Shown here: piece by piece, positions 1-9,034 of the stretch
How positions within the stretch are numbered: position 1 is the stretch's first letter
Layout of the letters: each line of letters opens with the position of its first letter
Source of the DNA: JAKAAZ01 sp963817855
GTDB taxonomy: Bacteria; Acidobacteriota; Terriglobia; Terriglobales; Acidobacteriaceae
Reading direction: 5' to 3'
Length of the DNA: 64,000 bases
Assembly: GCA_963817855.1 (NCBI GenBank)
Contig: CAWFQA010000001.1
Span: 2,356,001 to 2,420,000, forward strand
Program-made: the position numbers and the translations under genes
The notes under the pieces: generated by a model
Told to the model about the DNA's origin: nothing
Databases searched by the model: none
What the model saw: the letters and a program-made list of their open reading frames with translations, nothing else

Positions 1-957
1 TGGATCTTCAGCTGTTTCGCCTCCGGCGTGTATTGCGGTTGTGGGTGAGAAATCACTTCAACAGTCGTTTGGTTGCCTGTACTAGCCACCATTACCTTGG
101 GTGTCTCGACCGCGGTATTATCTTTGAAAGCGCCTTGCTGGACCTTGCCGTGCGGCCCATTCCCAGTGCCGCCAGCCATGCCGTCAGAGAAGCCAACAGA
201 CGCCACCTTGCCACGTCCGCTGCCCCCAGGGACGCCATTGGCATATCCGGAACCGAAATTCACCCCGCCAACTTTTCCGCGCCGTGCAGCGCCGGAACCG
301 GCAGAGTCTCCCACCGCGCTCTGGAAGCTGCCATAGGCTGCGATCGTTGCCGGACGGTTTGCACCCGGATTCGGGTGAACTCCCATGGGATCGCCAAAGC
401 CGCCGGTTTTTGTCGACGTCTGGCCCATGTTGTTCGCCACAGCAGTTGGAACGTTCGTGTGAAACAGACCTACCTTCGGCTGCGCGGGCAAGGCAACGGA
501 GTCGGGCCGGTACGGCGGCAGCACCGGCGCACTGACGTTATTCAGGTGGACCCGAGCGAGCTTCGGCTGAGGTTCATTGCGGCGTCTGGTGGTAGGTGAT
601 CTTGGGAGCAATCCGGTTCAGCAAGTCCGGAGTTGGAGGAACGATGGGAGGCTTGACGTGAATCGTCGGCCGCACCGGCTTCACAGGAGTGATGGGAAGC
701 AGGAGGTCGGTCTCGATCACGGGCTTTTGTACGACCTGATGAACCATGAAAATGGACAGAATCAACACCAGTGCGATTGCCGAAGCATTGACAATCAGGC
801 TTACGATGAAGGATTTATTTCTTCCCTCAGGTTCTGGCAACAGTCCGAACGTGGCTAGTTGTCGACTGGAAGGTACGCGCTCTCGATCTCTCGAGCGGCG
901 GGGGGGCAATCCGGTATCGGGCCGGACTGAATGCTCTCTTGTCGCAAAACTTGTCAT
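1..957 (-). pseudogene. TonB-family energy transducer, frameshifted and cut by the window edge
   Basis: Starts at ATG 957 with a GAGGT ribosome site at 967-971. The N-terminal part has a charged cytoplasmic stretch, one membrane helix at about residues 49-71 (FIVSLIVNASAIALVLILSI) and then a proline-rich periplasmic segment (PVKPVRP, KPPIVPPTP), the layout of TonB proteins. The frame stops at 574-576, but the next frame continues without a stop down to base 1: PKLARVHLN, a glycine-rich stretch, then VISHPQPQYTPEAKQ, which resembles the entry into a TonB C-terminal domain. Removing one base near 574-582 joins the two halves. The C-terminal domain lies beyond the window. The expected role is passing proton-motive energy to outer-membrane receptors, which implies a diderm host. 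Either a sequencing insertion or a real frameshift is possible. Confidence 0.75.
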
Positions 958-1621
958 ACCGCTTTTACCTCAACGCGTTCAAACGTTCGCAGATTTAGAA
1001 TTTTTATAGCAACGTCTTCCTTCGGCTCCGGCACGTCCGGCTGGCTGTTCAGGCAGGTATCTTTTGAAATACTGCCGACTCCGAATTGGGGCACAGGCAA
1101 AGAATGCTTCAAAGAACCACGGCAGAGAAAAAAGTTCAAATCCAACGTGAAATCCATCTCTGCCAAATTTGGCGAACAGCCATACCAATTGGATGCTGCC
1201 CGTATTTGACGAGTACAGTTTTTCCAGGTCAAAGTGCAATGCGGCCGCACTTCAGCCTGTTTAATGCTGTAAATCTCAGAGCCCGGGAAAAGGCTCCTAA
1301 GCTCTGCGTAATTGGCTATGTTTGCCAATGAGTATGCCACAACTTAGAAATTTTGAAATGAAATTCTCGCATCTCCATCAGAGCCGGGTATCGTTACATT
1401 AACCACCGGGGAACCCGACCCCTCAAAAATATGCAAACTTGCGCTTTCGGCCTATCATCAAGAAACGCAAAATCGTTGATTTGCTTTTTCTGAGGGAATT
1501 CCAGTGAGCCCAGGAACGATTCTTCTCCTATTCTCAACCTGCAATCATCTCTAGCGACCAACAATCCCAGCGTACTGCACCGACAATAGAAAGCTCATTG
1601 ATATATAAGGAGATAATTCAA
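958..1621. other. Intergenic region between tonB-like gene and galE
   Basis: About 660 bases that are more AT-rich than their surroundings. I see no convincing gene and no tRNA. A 128-codon minus-strand frame ending at 954 overlaps the tonB-like start by ATGA but resembles nothing I recognise. A weak imperfect stem followed by five T lies near 1468-1490. The promoters of the two divergent genes should lie here, but none is clear. Confidence 0.5.
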
Positions 1622-2599
1622 TTGAACGCACTTATTACTGGTGGCGCTGGCTATATAGGGGGCACCGTCGCCCACCTGCTTGCGGCTGCCGGGCATCGTG
1701 TGGTGGTCTATGACAATCTGTCCCATTCCCAACGCCTCTCGGTGCCAGCAAGTTCGGCCTTTATCGAAGGGGAGGTCGGCGACCGAACGAAGATGGAAGC
1801 CGCTCTCCGAAACTACAAAATTGATGCTGTCCTACATTTTGCCGCCCTGATTGAAGCGGGCGAAAGCATGCAGCATCCTGAGCTGTATTTTAGCAATAAT
1901 AGCGCATCCACGTTAATTCTTTTTCAAGCCATGCTGGCCGCCGGAGTCCGCAAGCTGGTTTTCTCTTCTACCGCCGCCGTTTACGGCCAGCCGGAGTGCA
2001 CTCCCATCGAGGAAGACGCAGCGTTGCACCCGACCAATCCATACGGCGAATCGAAACTGCTGGTGGAGCAGATGCTGACCTGGCTACATCGCATTCATGG
2101 CTTCCGCTATGCCAGCCTTCGCTACTTCAATGTTGCTGGCGCCATTGCTGGACGCGGGGAATCGCATGAACCGGAATCACACCTGATCCCTCTGATCCTG
2201 GATGTTGCGCTTGGCAGACGAAAAAGCATTCGCATCTACGGCACGGATTATCCGACGGCGGATGGCACCTGCATACGCGACTACATTCACGTTCGCGACC
2301 TCGCCGATGCCCACCTGTTGGCGCTCGCCGCACTCGAGAAAAAAGACCGCATGATCTATAACCTTGGCAATGGTCGCGGCTTTTCTGTGCGCGAGGTGAT
2401 TGAGGCGGTTCGCCGCGTCACAGGCCATCCCATTCCGGTCGAGGAATGTTCGCGACGGCCCGGGGATCCGGCCATATTGGTGGCGAGCTCCGACAAGATC
2501 AGCCGAGAACTTGGCTGGCAGCCAAAGTCCACCCGTCTGGACGACATCATCGCGGATGCCTGGCAGTGGCATCAGGTGCGATACAAGGCGGCCGGGTAG
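1622..2599 (+). CDS. galE: UDP-glucose 4-epimerase
   Basis: Extended short-chain dehydrogenase that interconverts UDP-glucose and UDP-galactose in the cytoplasm, feeding polysaccharide and LPS synthesis. The NAD-binding motif GGAGYIG is at residues 7-13. The active site shows SSTAAVYG near residue 116 and the YGESK pair (Tyr141, Lys145). Length (325 aa) is normal for the family. The start is taken as TTG 1622 because AAGGAG at 1607-1612 sits 9 bases upstream; the frame is also open from TTG 1598. It is a monocistronic gene; the glycan genes lie more than 40 kb away. A related epimerase specificity (UDP-GlcNAc) cannot be excluded. Confidence 0.92.
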   Translation: MNALITGGAGYIGGTVAHLLAAAGHRVVVYDNLSHSQRLSVPASSAFIEGEVGDRTKMEAALRNYKIDAVLHFAALIEAGESMQHPELYFSNNSASTLILFQAMLAAGVRKLVFSSTAAVYGQPECTPIEEDAALHPTNPYGESKLLVEQMLTWLHRIHGFRYASLRYFNVAGAIAGRGESHEPESHLIPLILDVALGRRKSIRIYGTDYPTADGTCIRDYIHVRDLADAHLLALAALEKKDRMIYNLGNGRGFSVREVIEAVRRVTGHPIPVEECSRRPGDPAILVASSDKISRELGWQPKSTRLDDIIADAWQWHQVRYKAAG

Positions 2600-2784
2600 G
2601 GTGTTCGCGTCGCCTGTCAAATACAAAACCCTCGGCAACTGAGCATGCGGTGCGTCTTGCGTGCGCTATGCGTCTAATATCCCAGGGATGAATTTTCTGC
2701 CGATTGTGCCGGACGCAACACAGATCGCGCTTGCCTGCCAAAGTCTTCGAGGAATACAAGGAAAGCTGTGGGGTGGAGGGTAGT

Positions 2785-3723
2785 ATGAAAACGAATCGCA
2801 TAGCGAGTGCATTTCTGGTAGCGGCACTGATCGCCACAGGTGCGGGAGTGGCTCCCTCTGTCATGGCGCAGACGGAAAACACCGCCGGGAAGGCGCAGGT
2901 GATCATTACGGTGAACGCAAACCAGTCGAAATCGCCCGCGCCCTTGCAGCAGGGAGAAATCGCAGTGAAGGTGAAAGGTCGTCCATCTACTGTTGAGAGC
3001 GTGACCCCTATCAACGACGCGACCGAGCCGACGCAATTGGTTTTTATGTTTGATGAGTCCGCGCGGTCCTACCTGGCGCTGCAGATTCCCGAATTGAAGG
3101 AGTTCATCATGGCCCTGCCGGCGTCGACCGAAGTTGCGGTTGCGTACATGAACAATGGCAGGGCGGTGATGGCACAAAAACTGACTGCCGATCACAAAAA
3201 GGCTGCCGATTCCTTACGGCTGACAACCGGCGTCCCGGGCATTTCAGGAAGCCCCTATTTTGCTTTATCGGACCTGGCGAAGCATTGGCCTTCGCAAACT
3301 AGGGCCCGTCGCGTGGTCTTTATGGTGACAAACGGCGAGGATCCCTATTACAGGTCGCGCAGTATGCAGGATCCCTACCTAGCGGCCGCAATTCAAGACT
3401 CTCAGAAAGCCAGACTTCTGGTGTACTCGATCTACTTTCGCAACACCTTCGGCGGGGGACCGAACAGCTTCAGCACTGTGATGGGTCAGAGCTACTTGCT
3501 GCACCTTGCCGACGAAACCGGCGGTCAGTTTTACAGCTTAGCCATGTCGAGTCCGGTTTCATTTAAGCCATTCCTGAAGCAGTTCAAACAATCGTTGGAG
3601 CGCCAGTACCTGGTGACCTTTGCGACCGGGAATACGGGCTGGCAAAGGGTGCAGGTTAAGTCCAAAGCCAGTGGGATCAAGCTGACCGCACCCAAGGAGA
3701 TCTACGTGGAGAAGAATCCGTAG
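2785..3723 (+). CDS. Secreted VWFA-related domain protein
   Basis: The product has a Sec signal peptide (MKTNRIASAFLVAALIATGA, cleavage near VMAQ) followed by a von Willebrand factor A-like domain of the kind common in Acidobacteria. Start ATG 2785 is preceded by GGAGGG at 2775-2780. The MIDAS-like motif is FMFDESARSY, where the usual DxSxS would have a third serine but here has Arg, so metal binding may be altered. A later stretch, RRVVFMVTNGED, resembles the central VWA strand and second metal loop. Length is 312 aa. Such proteins are expected to mediate protein-protein contacts outside the cytoplasmic membrane; the partner is unknown. No operon partner is evident. Confidence 0.75.
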   Translation: MKTNRIASAFLVAALIATGAGVAPSVMAQTENTAGKAQVIITVNANQSKSPAPLQQGEIAVKVKGRPSTVESVTPINDATEPTQLVFMFDESARSYLALQIPELKEFIMALPASTEVAVAYMNNGRAVMAQKLTADHKKAADSLRLTTGVPGISGSPYFALSDLAKHWPSQTRARRVVFMVTNGEDPYYRSRSMQDPYLAAAIQDSQKARLLVYSIYFRNTFGGGPNSFSTVMGQSYLLHLADETGGQFYSLAMSSPVSFKPFLKQFKQSLERQYLVTFATGNTGWQRVQVKSKASGIKLTAPKEIYVEKNP

Positions 3724-3780
3724 CGACGCGTGATTTCACGAGACTCTTTTTCGCGCAATGAAGTGCGGGAAAATTATCCT

Positions 3781-5055
3781 TCAACGCTGCGTCAACACCA
3801 GCGCCAGCACAGCAAGGAATAGCGCCGCGGGCATCACCAAAACTCCGACCCGCAAGAACCCCCAGCCATTCACTTGAATGTTCTCGCGGCGCAGCTCGAT
3901 CAACCACAATATGGTTGCCAGTGACCCCGTGACAGAGAGATTCGGGCCAAGGTCGATGCCCAGCAGCACCGCAGCATGGAGCGCGCGCGTACTGTGAGCT
4001 ACAACCACGGCGGACGCTCCGAGCAAGCCCATCGGAAGATTGTTGATTGCGTTTGCCGCAATGCCGAATCCGAAGGCAACGGCACTCCAGCCCGCGATAG
4101 GCGGCCATGCGGCGGCAGCGTTTAACGCATCCGCGGAAATCGCCATTACTCCCACTTCTCGCAGCGCCGCCACTATTACAAACAGTCCCGCTACCAGTGC
4201 AATTACGCCCCAGGAAACTGAGCGAAGCGCTGCCGCCATCACGCTTCCGTCGGTGCGGGCAACGAACAACATCGCCAGAATCCCTGCTATGAAAGTCGCT
4301 GGACCGACCGGGCCGCTCAGGGCAGATGTGATCAGCAAAGCGGTGGCTGCCAGCAAAACTCCCATGCCTGCGCGACGTCCCCTCGCATCGAGCGTCGCCA
4401 CAGATTTGCCATGGTGAATCGGTGGCAGCAAGTCGTTGCGACTATGCCACCACAGCACGAGGAAGGTCATTCCAATCGCGGCAACCGAAGGCAGTAGGAA
4501 GATTCGTAGCCACTCGCCCAGTGCGGGGAGATGTCCATCGAAGACCACCAGATTCGCTGGATTCGAGATTGGCAGCAGGAAGCTGGCGGCATTGGCGATG
4601 AAGGCACACGCGAACAAGTACGGCAGCGGCGAAGTTTTTGTGCGGCGAACGACAGCCAGTACTGCCGGAGTCAGCAGGACGGCCGTCGCATCATTCGACA
4701 GAAGTGCCGTGACCACAATGCCAATGCCGTAGACCAGCACAAACAGCCGCGTCTGAGAACCCCTGGCATGACCCATGGCTTCTGCCGCCAGCCAATCGAA
4801 AACTCCGTGGTTGCGCGCCAACTCTGCCAGCAGCATCATGCCGGCGAGAAAAAGATAAACATCGGTTCCACTGCGAACGGCAGACCATGCTGCGCGCAGC
4901 GGTAGCAAGCGAAACAGCACCAGCAGCACCGCTCCTGCGATGGCCCAGACATACTCTGGAATGCGACGCGGACGCCACAGAATAAGAACGAAAACCAGAC
5001 CACACAGCAGCCAGGTAGCAATCCAGATCGCAATTTGGGCAGGGTCACGAGGCAT
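3781..5055 (-). CDS. ArsB/NhaD-superfamily permease (arsenite efflux-like)
   Basis: A hydrophobic protein of 424 aa with about 10-12 membrane helices. It has the ion-transporter-superfamily hallmarks seen in ArsB: LLSNDATAVLLTPAVLAV in the first half, FIANAASFLLPISNPANLVV, and NAINNLPMGLLGASAV in the second half. ArsB exports arsenite or antimonite by proton antiport. ATG 5055 was chosen because it begins directly before the first helix; the open frame continues further upstream but runs under the divergent dehydrogenase gene. No arsR, arsC or arsA is adjacent, so the substrate is inferred from family resemblance only, and a related anion or Na+/H+ transporter is possible. Confidence 0.75.
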   Translation of the reverse strand: MPRDPAQIAIWIATWLLCGLVFVLILWRPRRIPEYVWAIAGAVLLVLFRLLPLRAAWSAVRSGTDVYLFLAGMMLLAELARNHGVFDWLAAEAMGHARGSQTRLFVLVYGIGIVVTALLSNDATAVLLTPAVLAVVRRTKTSPLPYLFACAFIANAASFLLPISNPANLVVFDGHLPALGEWLRIFLLPSVAAIGMTFLVLWWHSRNDLLPPIHHGKSVATLDARGRRAGMGVLLAATALLITSALSGPVGPATFIAGILAMLFVARTDGSVMAAALRSVSWGVIALVAGLFVIVAALREVGVMAISADALNAAAAWPPIAGWSAVAFGFGIAANAINNLPMGLLGASAVVVAHSTRALHAAVLLGIDLGPNLSVTGSLATILWLIELRRENIQVNGWGFLRVGVLVMPAALFLAVLALVLTQR

Positions 5056-5195
5056 GAAGAGTACATTGTCGCAGACGCGCCTCGGGTGTTCCTTATACGC
5101 AAAAAAGTCAACGGTCTTGGGTGCTTCGCACGGATTGGATGTTGTTATTTCGAATCCCAACCGCCATCGTTTACCATGGCTTCGTTGGTCAACCG

Positions 5196-6251
5196 ATGCT
5201 AGCGCTGCTATTAACGGAATACCTGAAGCTGCAACTTGTGAATCTCCCAGTGCCGTCTCCTGCGCCCGACGAGGTGCTGATCCAGGTGGCTGCGTGCGGG
5301 ATTTGCGGCAGTGACGTGCACGGTTTTGACGGATCAACAGGTCGCCGGATTCCGCCGCTGGTGATGGGTCACGAGGCCGCCGGTGTTATCGCTGCTCTGG
5401 GCAGTGCGGCTCAAGGGTTTGCGATCGGCGAGCGCGTCACCTTCGATTCCACCATCTCTTGCGGAAGCTGCCGGTTTTGTAAAGAGGGCGCCGTCAATCT
5501 CTGCGAACGGCGCGAGGTGCTGGGTGTTTCGTGCGGAGACTATCGTCGCAATGGAGCCTTCGCGGAATATGTTGCGGTCCCGGCGCGCATCGTATATCGA
5601 CTGCCGGATTCACTCAGCTTTGACCATGCCGCGATGATTGAAGCGGTTTCTGTTGCGCTGCATGCGGTCGGGCTAGCGGCGCCGCAAAAGGACAGCACCG
5701 CGCTGGTGGTGGGCGCTGGGATGATTGGACTGCTAATTCTGCAATCGCTGCGGCTCGCAGGCTGCCGGGACATTCTTATCACGGACATCGACGCTGGGCG
5801 AGTGCAACTAGCAAAGAAACTTGGCGCGACGAAAGCTATCGAAGCCGGCGCAGCCATGTCCAGCGACGAGATTGCGGAACAGGTACGCGAATCGACCCGC
5901 AGCGAAGGCGTCGATATTGTGCTGGAGGCGGTGGGTACGGCGGCTACAGTACGAACTGCGATTGCGTCAGCGAGAAAAAATGGAACGGTGACGCTGGTCG
6001 GCAATCTGGCGCCTGAAGTGCCGCTGCCGCTGCAGATGGTCGTCACCCGCCAGCTTCGACTTCAGGGTTCGTGCGCCTCTGCCGGCGAATATCCGCAGGC
6101 GATTGAGCTGATGGCGAATAAAAAAATCGATGTCGCGCCCATGCTGTCGGCGAGCGCGCCGCTGGCGGAAGGTGCGCGCTGGTTCGAGCGCCTGTACGCG
6201 CGCGAAGCAAATTTGATGAAGGTGGTGCTGACGCCGGGATCGACGGCATGA
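5196..6251 (+). CDS. Zinc-dependent medium-chain alcohol/polyol dehydrogenase
   Basis: MDR-family oxidoreductase of 351 aa. Catalytic zinc ligands are Cys37 (GICGSD) with His59 and Glu60 (MGHEAAG). The structural zinc site has Cys89, Cys92, Cys95 and Cys103. The Rossmann motif is VVGAGMIGLL. The sequence most resembles sorbitol/threonine/galactitol-phosphate dehydrogenase-like members, so a sugar alcohol or sugar acid substrate is likely. It overlaps the following SDR gene by ATGA, so the two are translationally coupled and probably act on successive steps of one carbohydrate pathway. Start ATG 5196 fits the domain start; the exact substrate cannot be read from the sequence. Confidence 0.8.
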   Translation: MLALLLTEYLKLQLVNLPVPSPAPDEVLIQVAACGICGSDVHGFDGSTGRRIPPLVMGHEAAGVIAALGSAAQGFAIGERVTFDSTISCGSCRFCKEGAVNLCERREVLGVSCGDYRRNGAFAEYVAVPARIVYRLPDSLSFDHAAMIEAVSVALHAVGLAAPQKDSTALVVGAGMIGLLILQSLRLAGCRDILITDIDAGRVQLAKKLGATKAIEAGAAMSSDEIAEQVRESTRSEGVDIVLEAVGTAATVRTAIASARKNGTVTLVGNLAPEVPLPLQMVVTRQLRLQGSCASAGEYPQAIELMANKKIDVAPMLSASAPLAEGARWFERLYAREANLMKVVLTPGSTA

Positions 6252-7078
6252 GCCCCAATTCGGGAGCACCGCGGAAGGACCCCATGTTCGACCTGACCGG
6301 GCGCGTCGCCCTGGTCACGGGAACCAGCCGCGGGCTGGGGCAATCGTTTGCTCGGGCACTGGCACGTTGTGGCGCGGATCTCATCTTGACCAGCCGCAGA
6401 AAACCAGACCTGCTGCCATTTCAAGAGGAAATTCGCGCGATGGGAAGGAAAGCGGTCGCTCTCGAGCTCGACGTGCGCGACGAAGCCAGCATCTCGACGA
6501 TGGCCGCACAGGCATTCGCCGCTTTCGACGCCATCGACATCCTGGTCAACAATGCAGGTTGTAACGTGCGTAAGCCTGCGCTGGAGGTTTCCTGGCAGGA
6601 TTGGAACCAGGTGCTCGATACGAACCTTCGTGGCAGTTTTTTTGTAGCCAAAGCGATTGCCCCGCAGATGATTGCGCGCGGCTATGGCCGCATCATCAAT
6701 ATTGGTTCTGTTACGAGCGTTGCCGGCTATGCAGGACTCGCACCCTACACCGCCAGTCGGGGCGGCATACGTCAGCTGACGATGAGCCTGGCCGATGAAT
6801 GGGGGAGGCATGGTGTGACTGTGAACTGCCTCGCGCCCGGATGGTTCAAGACCGACCAGAACAAAATTCTCTATGAGGATCCGGAGTGGGTCGAATATTT
6901 GGTCGACCGCATTCCGCTGAAGCGGCCCGGCGCGCCCGGTGATCTGGATGGCGCGATTGTTTTTCTCGCCTCCGAGGAGAGCCGCTACATTACCGGGCAA
7001 ACCCTGCTGGTGGATGGTGGAATTTCCACAGGAGCGATGCGTGCGATGCCCGCGAAACGTGCCAAAACGCAATCATGA
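6248..7078 (+). CDS. Short-chain dehydrogenase/reductase (gluconate 5-dehydrogenase-like)
   Basis: Classical SDR of 276 aa. The cofactor motif TGTSRGLG is at residues 24-31 and NNAG at 101-104; the catalytic Ser is at 154 and Tyr at 167. The active-site motif reads YTASR, so the usual catalytic lysine of YxxxK is Arg171. The C-terminal signature GQTLLVDGG is normal. The most similar classes in memory are gluconate 5-dehydrogenase and 2-deoxygluconate 3-dehydrogenase. The ATG at 6248 overlaps the stop of the upstream zinc dehydrogenase by four bases, which points to a two-enzyme sugar-acid or polyol pathway. A second in-frame ATG at 6284, closer to the family's usual start, is also possible. 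Confidence 0.82.
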   Translation: MSPNSGAPRKDPMFDLTGRVALVTGTSRGLGQSFARALARCGADLILTSRRKPDLLPFQEEIRAMGRKAVALELDVRDEASISTMAAQAFAAFDAIDILVNNAGCNVRKPALEVSWQDWNQVLDTNLRGSFFVAKAIAPQMIARGYGRIINIGSVTSVAGYAGLAPYTASRGGIRQLTMSLADEWGRHGVTVNCLAPGWFKTDQNKILYEDPEWVEYLVDRIPLKRPGAPGDLDGAIVFLASEESRYITGQTLLVDGGISTGAMRAMPAKRAKTQS

Positions 7079-7106
7079 TTCGGATGGAAGCGGACTAGGA
7101 GACAGT

Positions 7107-8249
7107 ATGGTCTATTCAAAGAAATTGAATCGGGCGCGATTGCTAAAAGATCGTAGGAAGTTCATTCTCGCCGCACTGAGCTTGGCGCTCCTCGTGACTC
7201 TTACGGGCACAATATGCGTGCACGCACAAACGGAGAGCCCGAACTTCCGCAAGCATGCGGTCACCTTCGCCAAGCCGCTGACGGTATATTTCGTCGACGT
7301 TGAAGGCGGGCAGTCGACGCTGTTCGTCACACCATCGCATCAGTCCATGTTGGTGGATACGGGCTGGCCCGACAACGATGACCGCGATGCGGATCGCATC
7401 ATGCAGGTGGCGAAGCAGGCAGGCCTCGACCACATTGACTATCTGCTGATCACGCACTTTCATGCCGATCACGTGGGTGGCGTTCCCAACCTGGTCAAAA
7501 AGATCCACGTCGACACCTTCATCGATCACGGAGTCAATCGCGAAACGACGAATGCTGACACGGAGCAGGGCTTTGAGCGGTATCAGGCTGTGCTGGCGCA
7601 GTCCCATGCAAAGCACATCCTGGCAAAACCCGGCGACACGATTCCGTTGACAGGCCTGACAACGACGATTGTCAGCGCCGATGGCAACACCATTGAGACC
7701 GCATTGCCTGGTGCGGGCCAGACGAACCCTTACTGCAAGAACAGCCTGACTCGGCCGCCGGACAAGACCGAGAATGCCCGCTCGGTCGGATTTGTGATGC
7801 AGTACGCCAAGGTGCGTTTGGTCGACCTGGGCGACTTGACCTGGGACAAGGAAATGCAGCTCATGTGTCCCAATAACAAATTGGGCGAAATAGATGTCTA
7901 CGTGGTTTCCCATCATGGGTGGTCTCCCAGCAGCAGTCCGGCGTTCGTCAATGGCATCGCGCCTCGTGTGGCTATCATGGACAATGGGGAAAAGAAGGGC
8001 GGATCTCCCCGCCCGTGGGAAACGATCGAGAACTCACCACGGATCAAAGATCTGTGGCAACTGCATTACTCTGACGAGGGCGGCGCGGAGCACAATGTGG
8101 CTACGCCCTACATTGCGAACGTACGAGGAGCCAATGTGAAGGCCGGCACCGACGGCCACTACATTCGACTGGAGGCGTATCCGAACGGCAAGCTGGTGGT
8201 GTACAACTCGCGCACAGGCCAGAGCAAAACCTATCCAGCGCCGAAATAA
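7107..8249 (+). CDS. Secreted metallo-beta-lactamase-fold hydrolase (ComEC-C-terminal-like)
   Basis: 380 aa with an N-terminal membrane or signal segment (residues 18-41, ending CVHAQ). The metal-binding motif HFHADH is at residues 117-122, preceded by FVDVEGGQSTLF and VDTG. A further VSHHGWSP stretch fits the distal metal ligand seen in the hydrolase domain of ComEC/Rec2. Stand-alone secreted versions occur in many bacteria; substrates are mostly unknown and could be nucleic acid or phosphodiesters. Start ATG 7107 has AGGAGA at 7097-7102. It follows the SDR gene by 28 bases in the same direction but has no obvious functional link to it. Confidence 0.78.
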   Translation: MVYSKKLNRARLLKDRRKFILAALSLALLVTLTGTICVHAQTESPNFRKHAVTFAKPLTVYFVDVEGGQSTLFVTPSHQSMLVDTGWPDNDDRDADRIMQVAKQAGLDHIDYLLITHFHADHVGGVPNLVKKIHVDTFIDHGVNRETTNADTEQGFERYQAVLAQSHAKHILAKPGDTIPLTGLTTTIVSADGNTIETALPGAGQTNPYCKNSLTRPPDKTENARSVGFVMQYAKVRLVDLGDLTWDKEMQLMCPNNKLGEIDVYVVSHHGWSPSSSPAFVNGIAPRVAIMDNGEKKGGSPRPWETIENSPRIKDLWQLHYSDEGGAEHNVATPYIANVRGANVKAGTDGHYIRLEAYPNGKLVVYNSRTGQSKTYPAPK

Positions 8250-8490
8250 AGCGTCCTTCTGTCAGGCCGAGCTGCTGCTGCAGCGCCAGCTAAGCGACGG
8301 AAATGTTCATGCGGTCCAGGTAGCTAATCATCACGCCTAGCGCCAGCAGCCACGCGATTCGCCATTTGCGGTGCGCCGGGCCAGCATTTATGGGAGGTGT
8401 GTTGATCGCGGATTCTTTCTGCTTGGGACGTGCGCTGCGGGTATGTTCGCGGCTTTCGGCTCGATGGATCGATTGGACCGCTTGCATCAA
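8250..8490 (-). pseudogene. Remnant of an MFS transporter N-terminus
   Basis: Reading leftward from ATG 8490 gives a short leader, then RKWRIAWLLALGVMISYLD and RMNISVA, which is typical of the first helix of anion:cation-symporter-type MFS permeases. A TAG stop follows at 8290-8292. The same frame beyond the stop reads LALQQQLGLTEGRFISA, still MFS-like (the loop before helix 2), until it runs into the end of the preceding convergent gene. The other eleven or so helices are missing. It therefore looks like a transporter gene cut down to its first 80 codons and interrupted by a stop. Confidence 0.6.
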
Positions 8491-8595
8491 GCTCGAAATT
8501 CCACGATACTGTAAGTTCAGGATCCAGGGACGAAGTCCGTCTGTGCAGAGGTCGCTCTGCCTTTTCTCCTGCTATCAGAAAGGAACATATAAGCT

Positions 8596-8847
8596 GTGTT
8601 GATGATTCGTCTTTCGCGCGTAGGCGCTCGCAAGAAACCGTACTACAGGATCGTAGTGATAGAGAAAGACCGTGCCCGCGATGGACGCTCTCTTGAGGTA
8701 GTTGGAACCTACAATCCCCGTACCAATCCCGCAACCGTCGATGTGAAGAAAGATCGCGTGGACTATTGGAGGGGCAAAGGTGCTCAACTCTCCGATCGAG
8801 TGAATAAGCTGGTTGCGGCTGTCCCGTCTGTAGCGCAGACGACATAA
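8596..8847 (+). CDS. rpsP: 30S ribosomal protein S16
   Basis: 83 aa with the S16 signature MIRLSRVGARKKPYYRIVV and GTYNPRTNP, then VDYWRGKGAQLSDRV. S16 binds 16S rRNA and helps small-subunit assembly. The start is ambiguous: GTG 8596, TTG 8599 and ATG 8602 are consecutive in frame. The AGGA at 8581-8584 is spaced best for GTG 8596. A strong hairpin follows the stop, so rpsP is probably transcribed separately from khpA-rimM. The usual downstream partners trmD and rplS are not in this window. Confidence 0.95.
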   Translation: MLMIRLSRVGARKKPYYRIVVIEKDRARDGRSLEVVGTYNPRTNPATVDVKKDRVDYWRGKGAQLSDRVNKLVAAVPSVAQTT

Positions 8848-8904
8848 ACCGAACCCGACTGGAAATTATTTTCGTGGCGCAAACAGAAGCGCCGACTTGT
8901 TTAG

Positions 8905-8928
8905 GAGCGCGGCCCTGGGGCCGCGCTC
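8905..8928 (+). terminator. Terminator hairpin after rpsP
   Basis: Perfect 10-bp stem GAGCGCGGCC / GGCCGCGCTC around a CTGG loop, 57 bases after the rpsP stop. The following bases (TTCAGTT) are only moderately T-rich, so termination may be partial. Confidence 0.7.
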
Positions 8929-9006
8929 TTCAGTTAGCCCTTCAAATTGGCTTTCGCGGCCGCGGGATATCCTTTTCTGCCCAAATACGCGAATTTTAAA
9001 AATGAG

Positions 9007-9034
9007 TTGACCCATTTCATCAAGAAAGTAACCT
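9007..9034 (+). promoter_or_regulatory. Possible sigma-70 promoter for khpA-rimM
   Basis: TTGACC at 9007-9012 and TAACCT at 9029-9034 are separated by 16 bases, about 100 bases upstream of khpA in an AT-rich stretch after the rpsP terminator. The -10 match is poor, so this is a candidate only. Confidence 0.3.

Noticed and set aside
33..599. Long plus-strand open frame of 188 codons
   Set aside because: It lies opposite the tonB-like gene, whose proline- and glycine-rich codons explain the open frame; the product has no recognisable motif.
954..1340. Minus-strand frame of 128 codons overlapping the tonB-like start by ATGA
   Set aside because: The overlap is attractive, but composition is atypical, no ribosome site is clear and no family is recognised.
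6062..7072. Minus-strand open frame of 336 codons
   Set aside because: Antisense to the well-supported dehydrogenase/SDR pair; no protein motifs.
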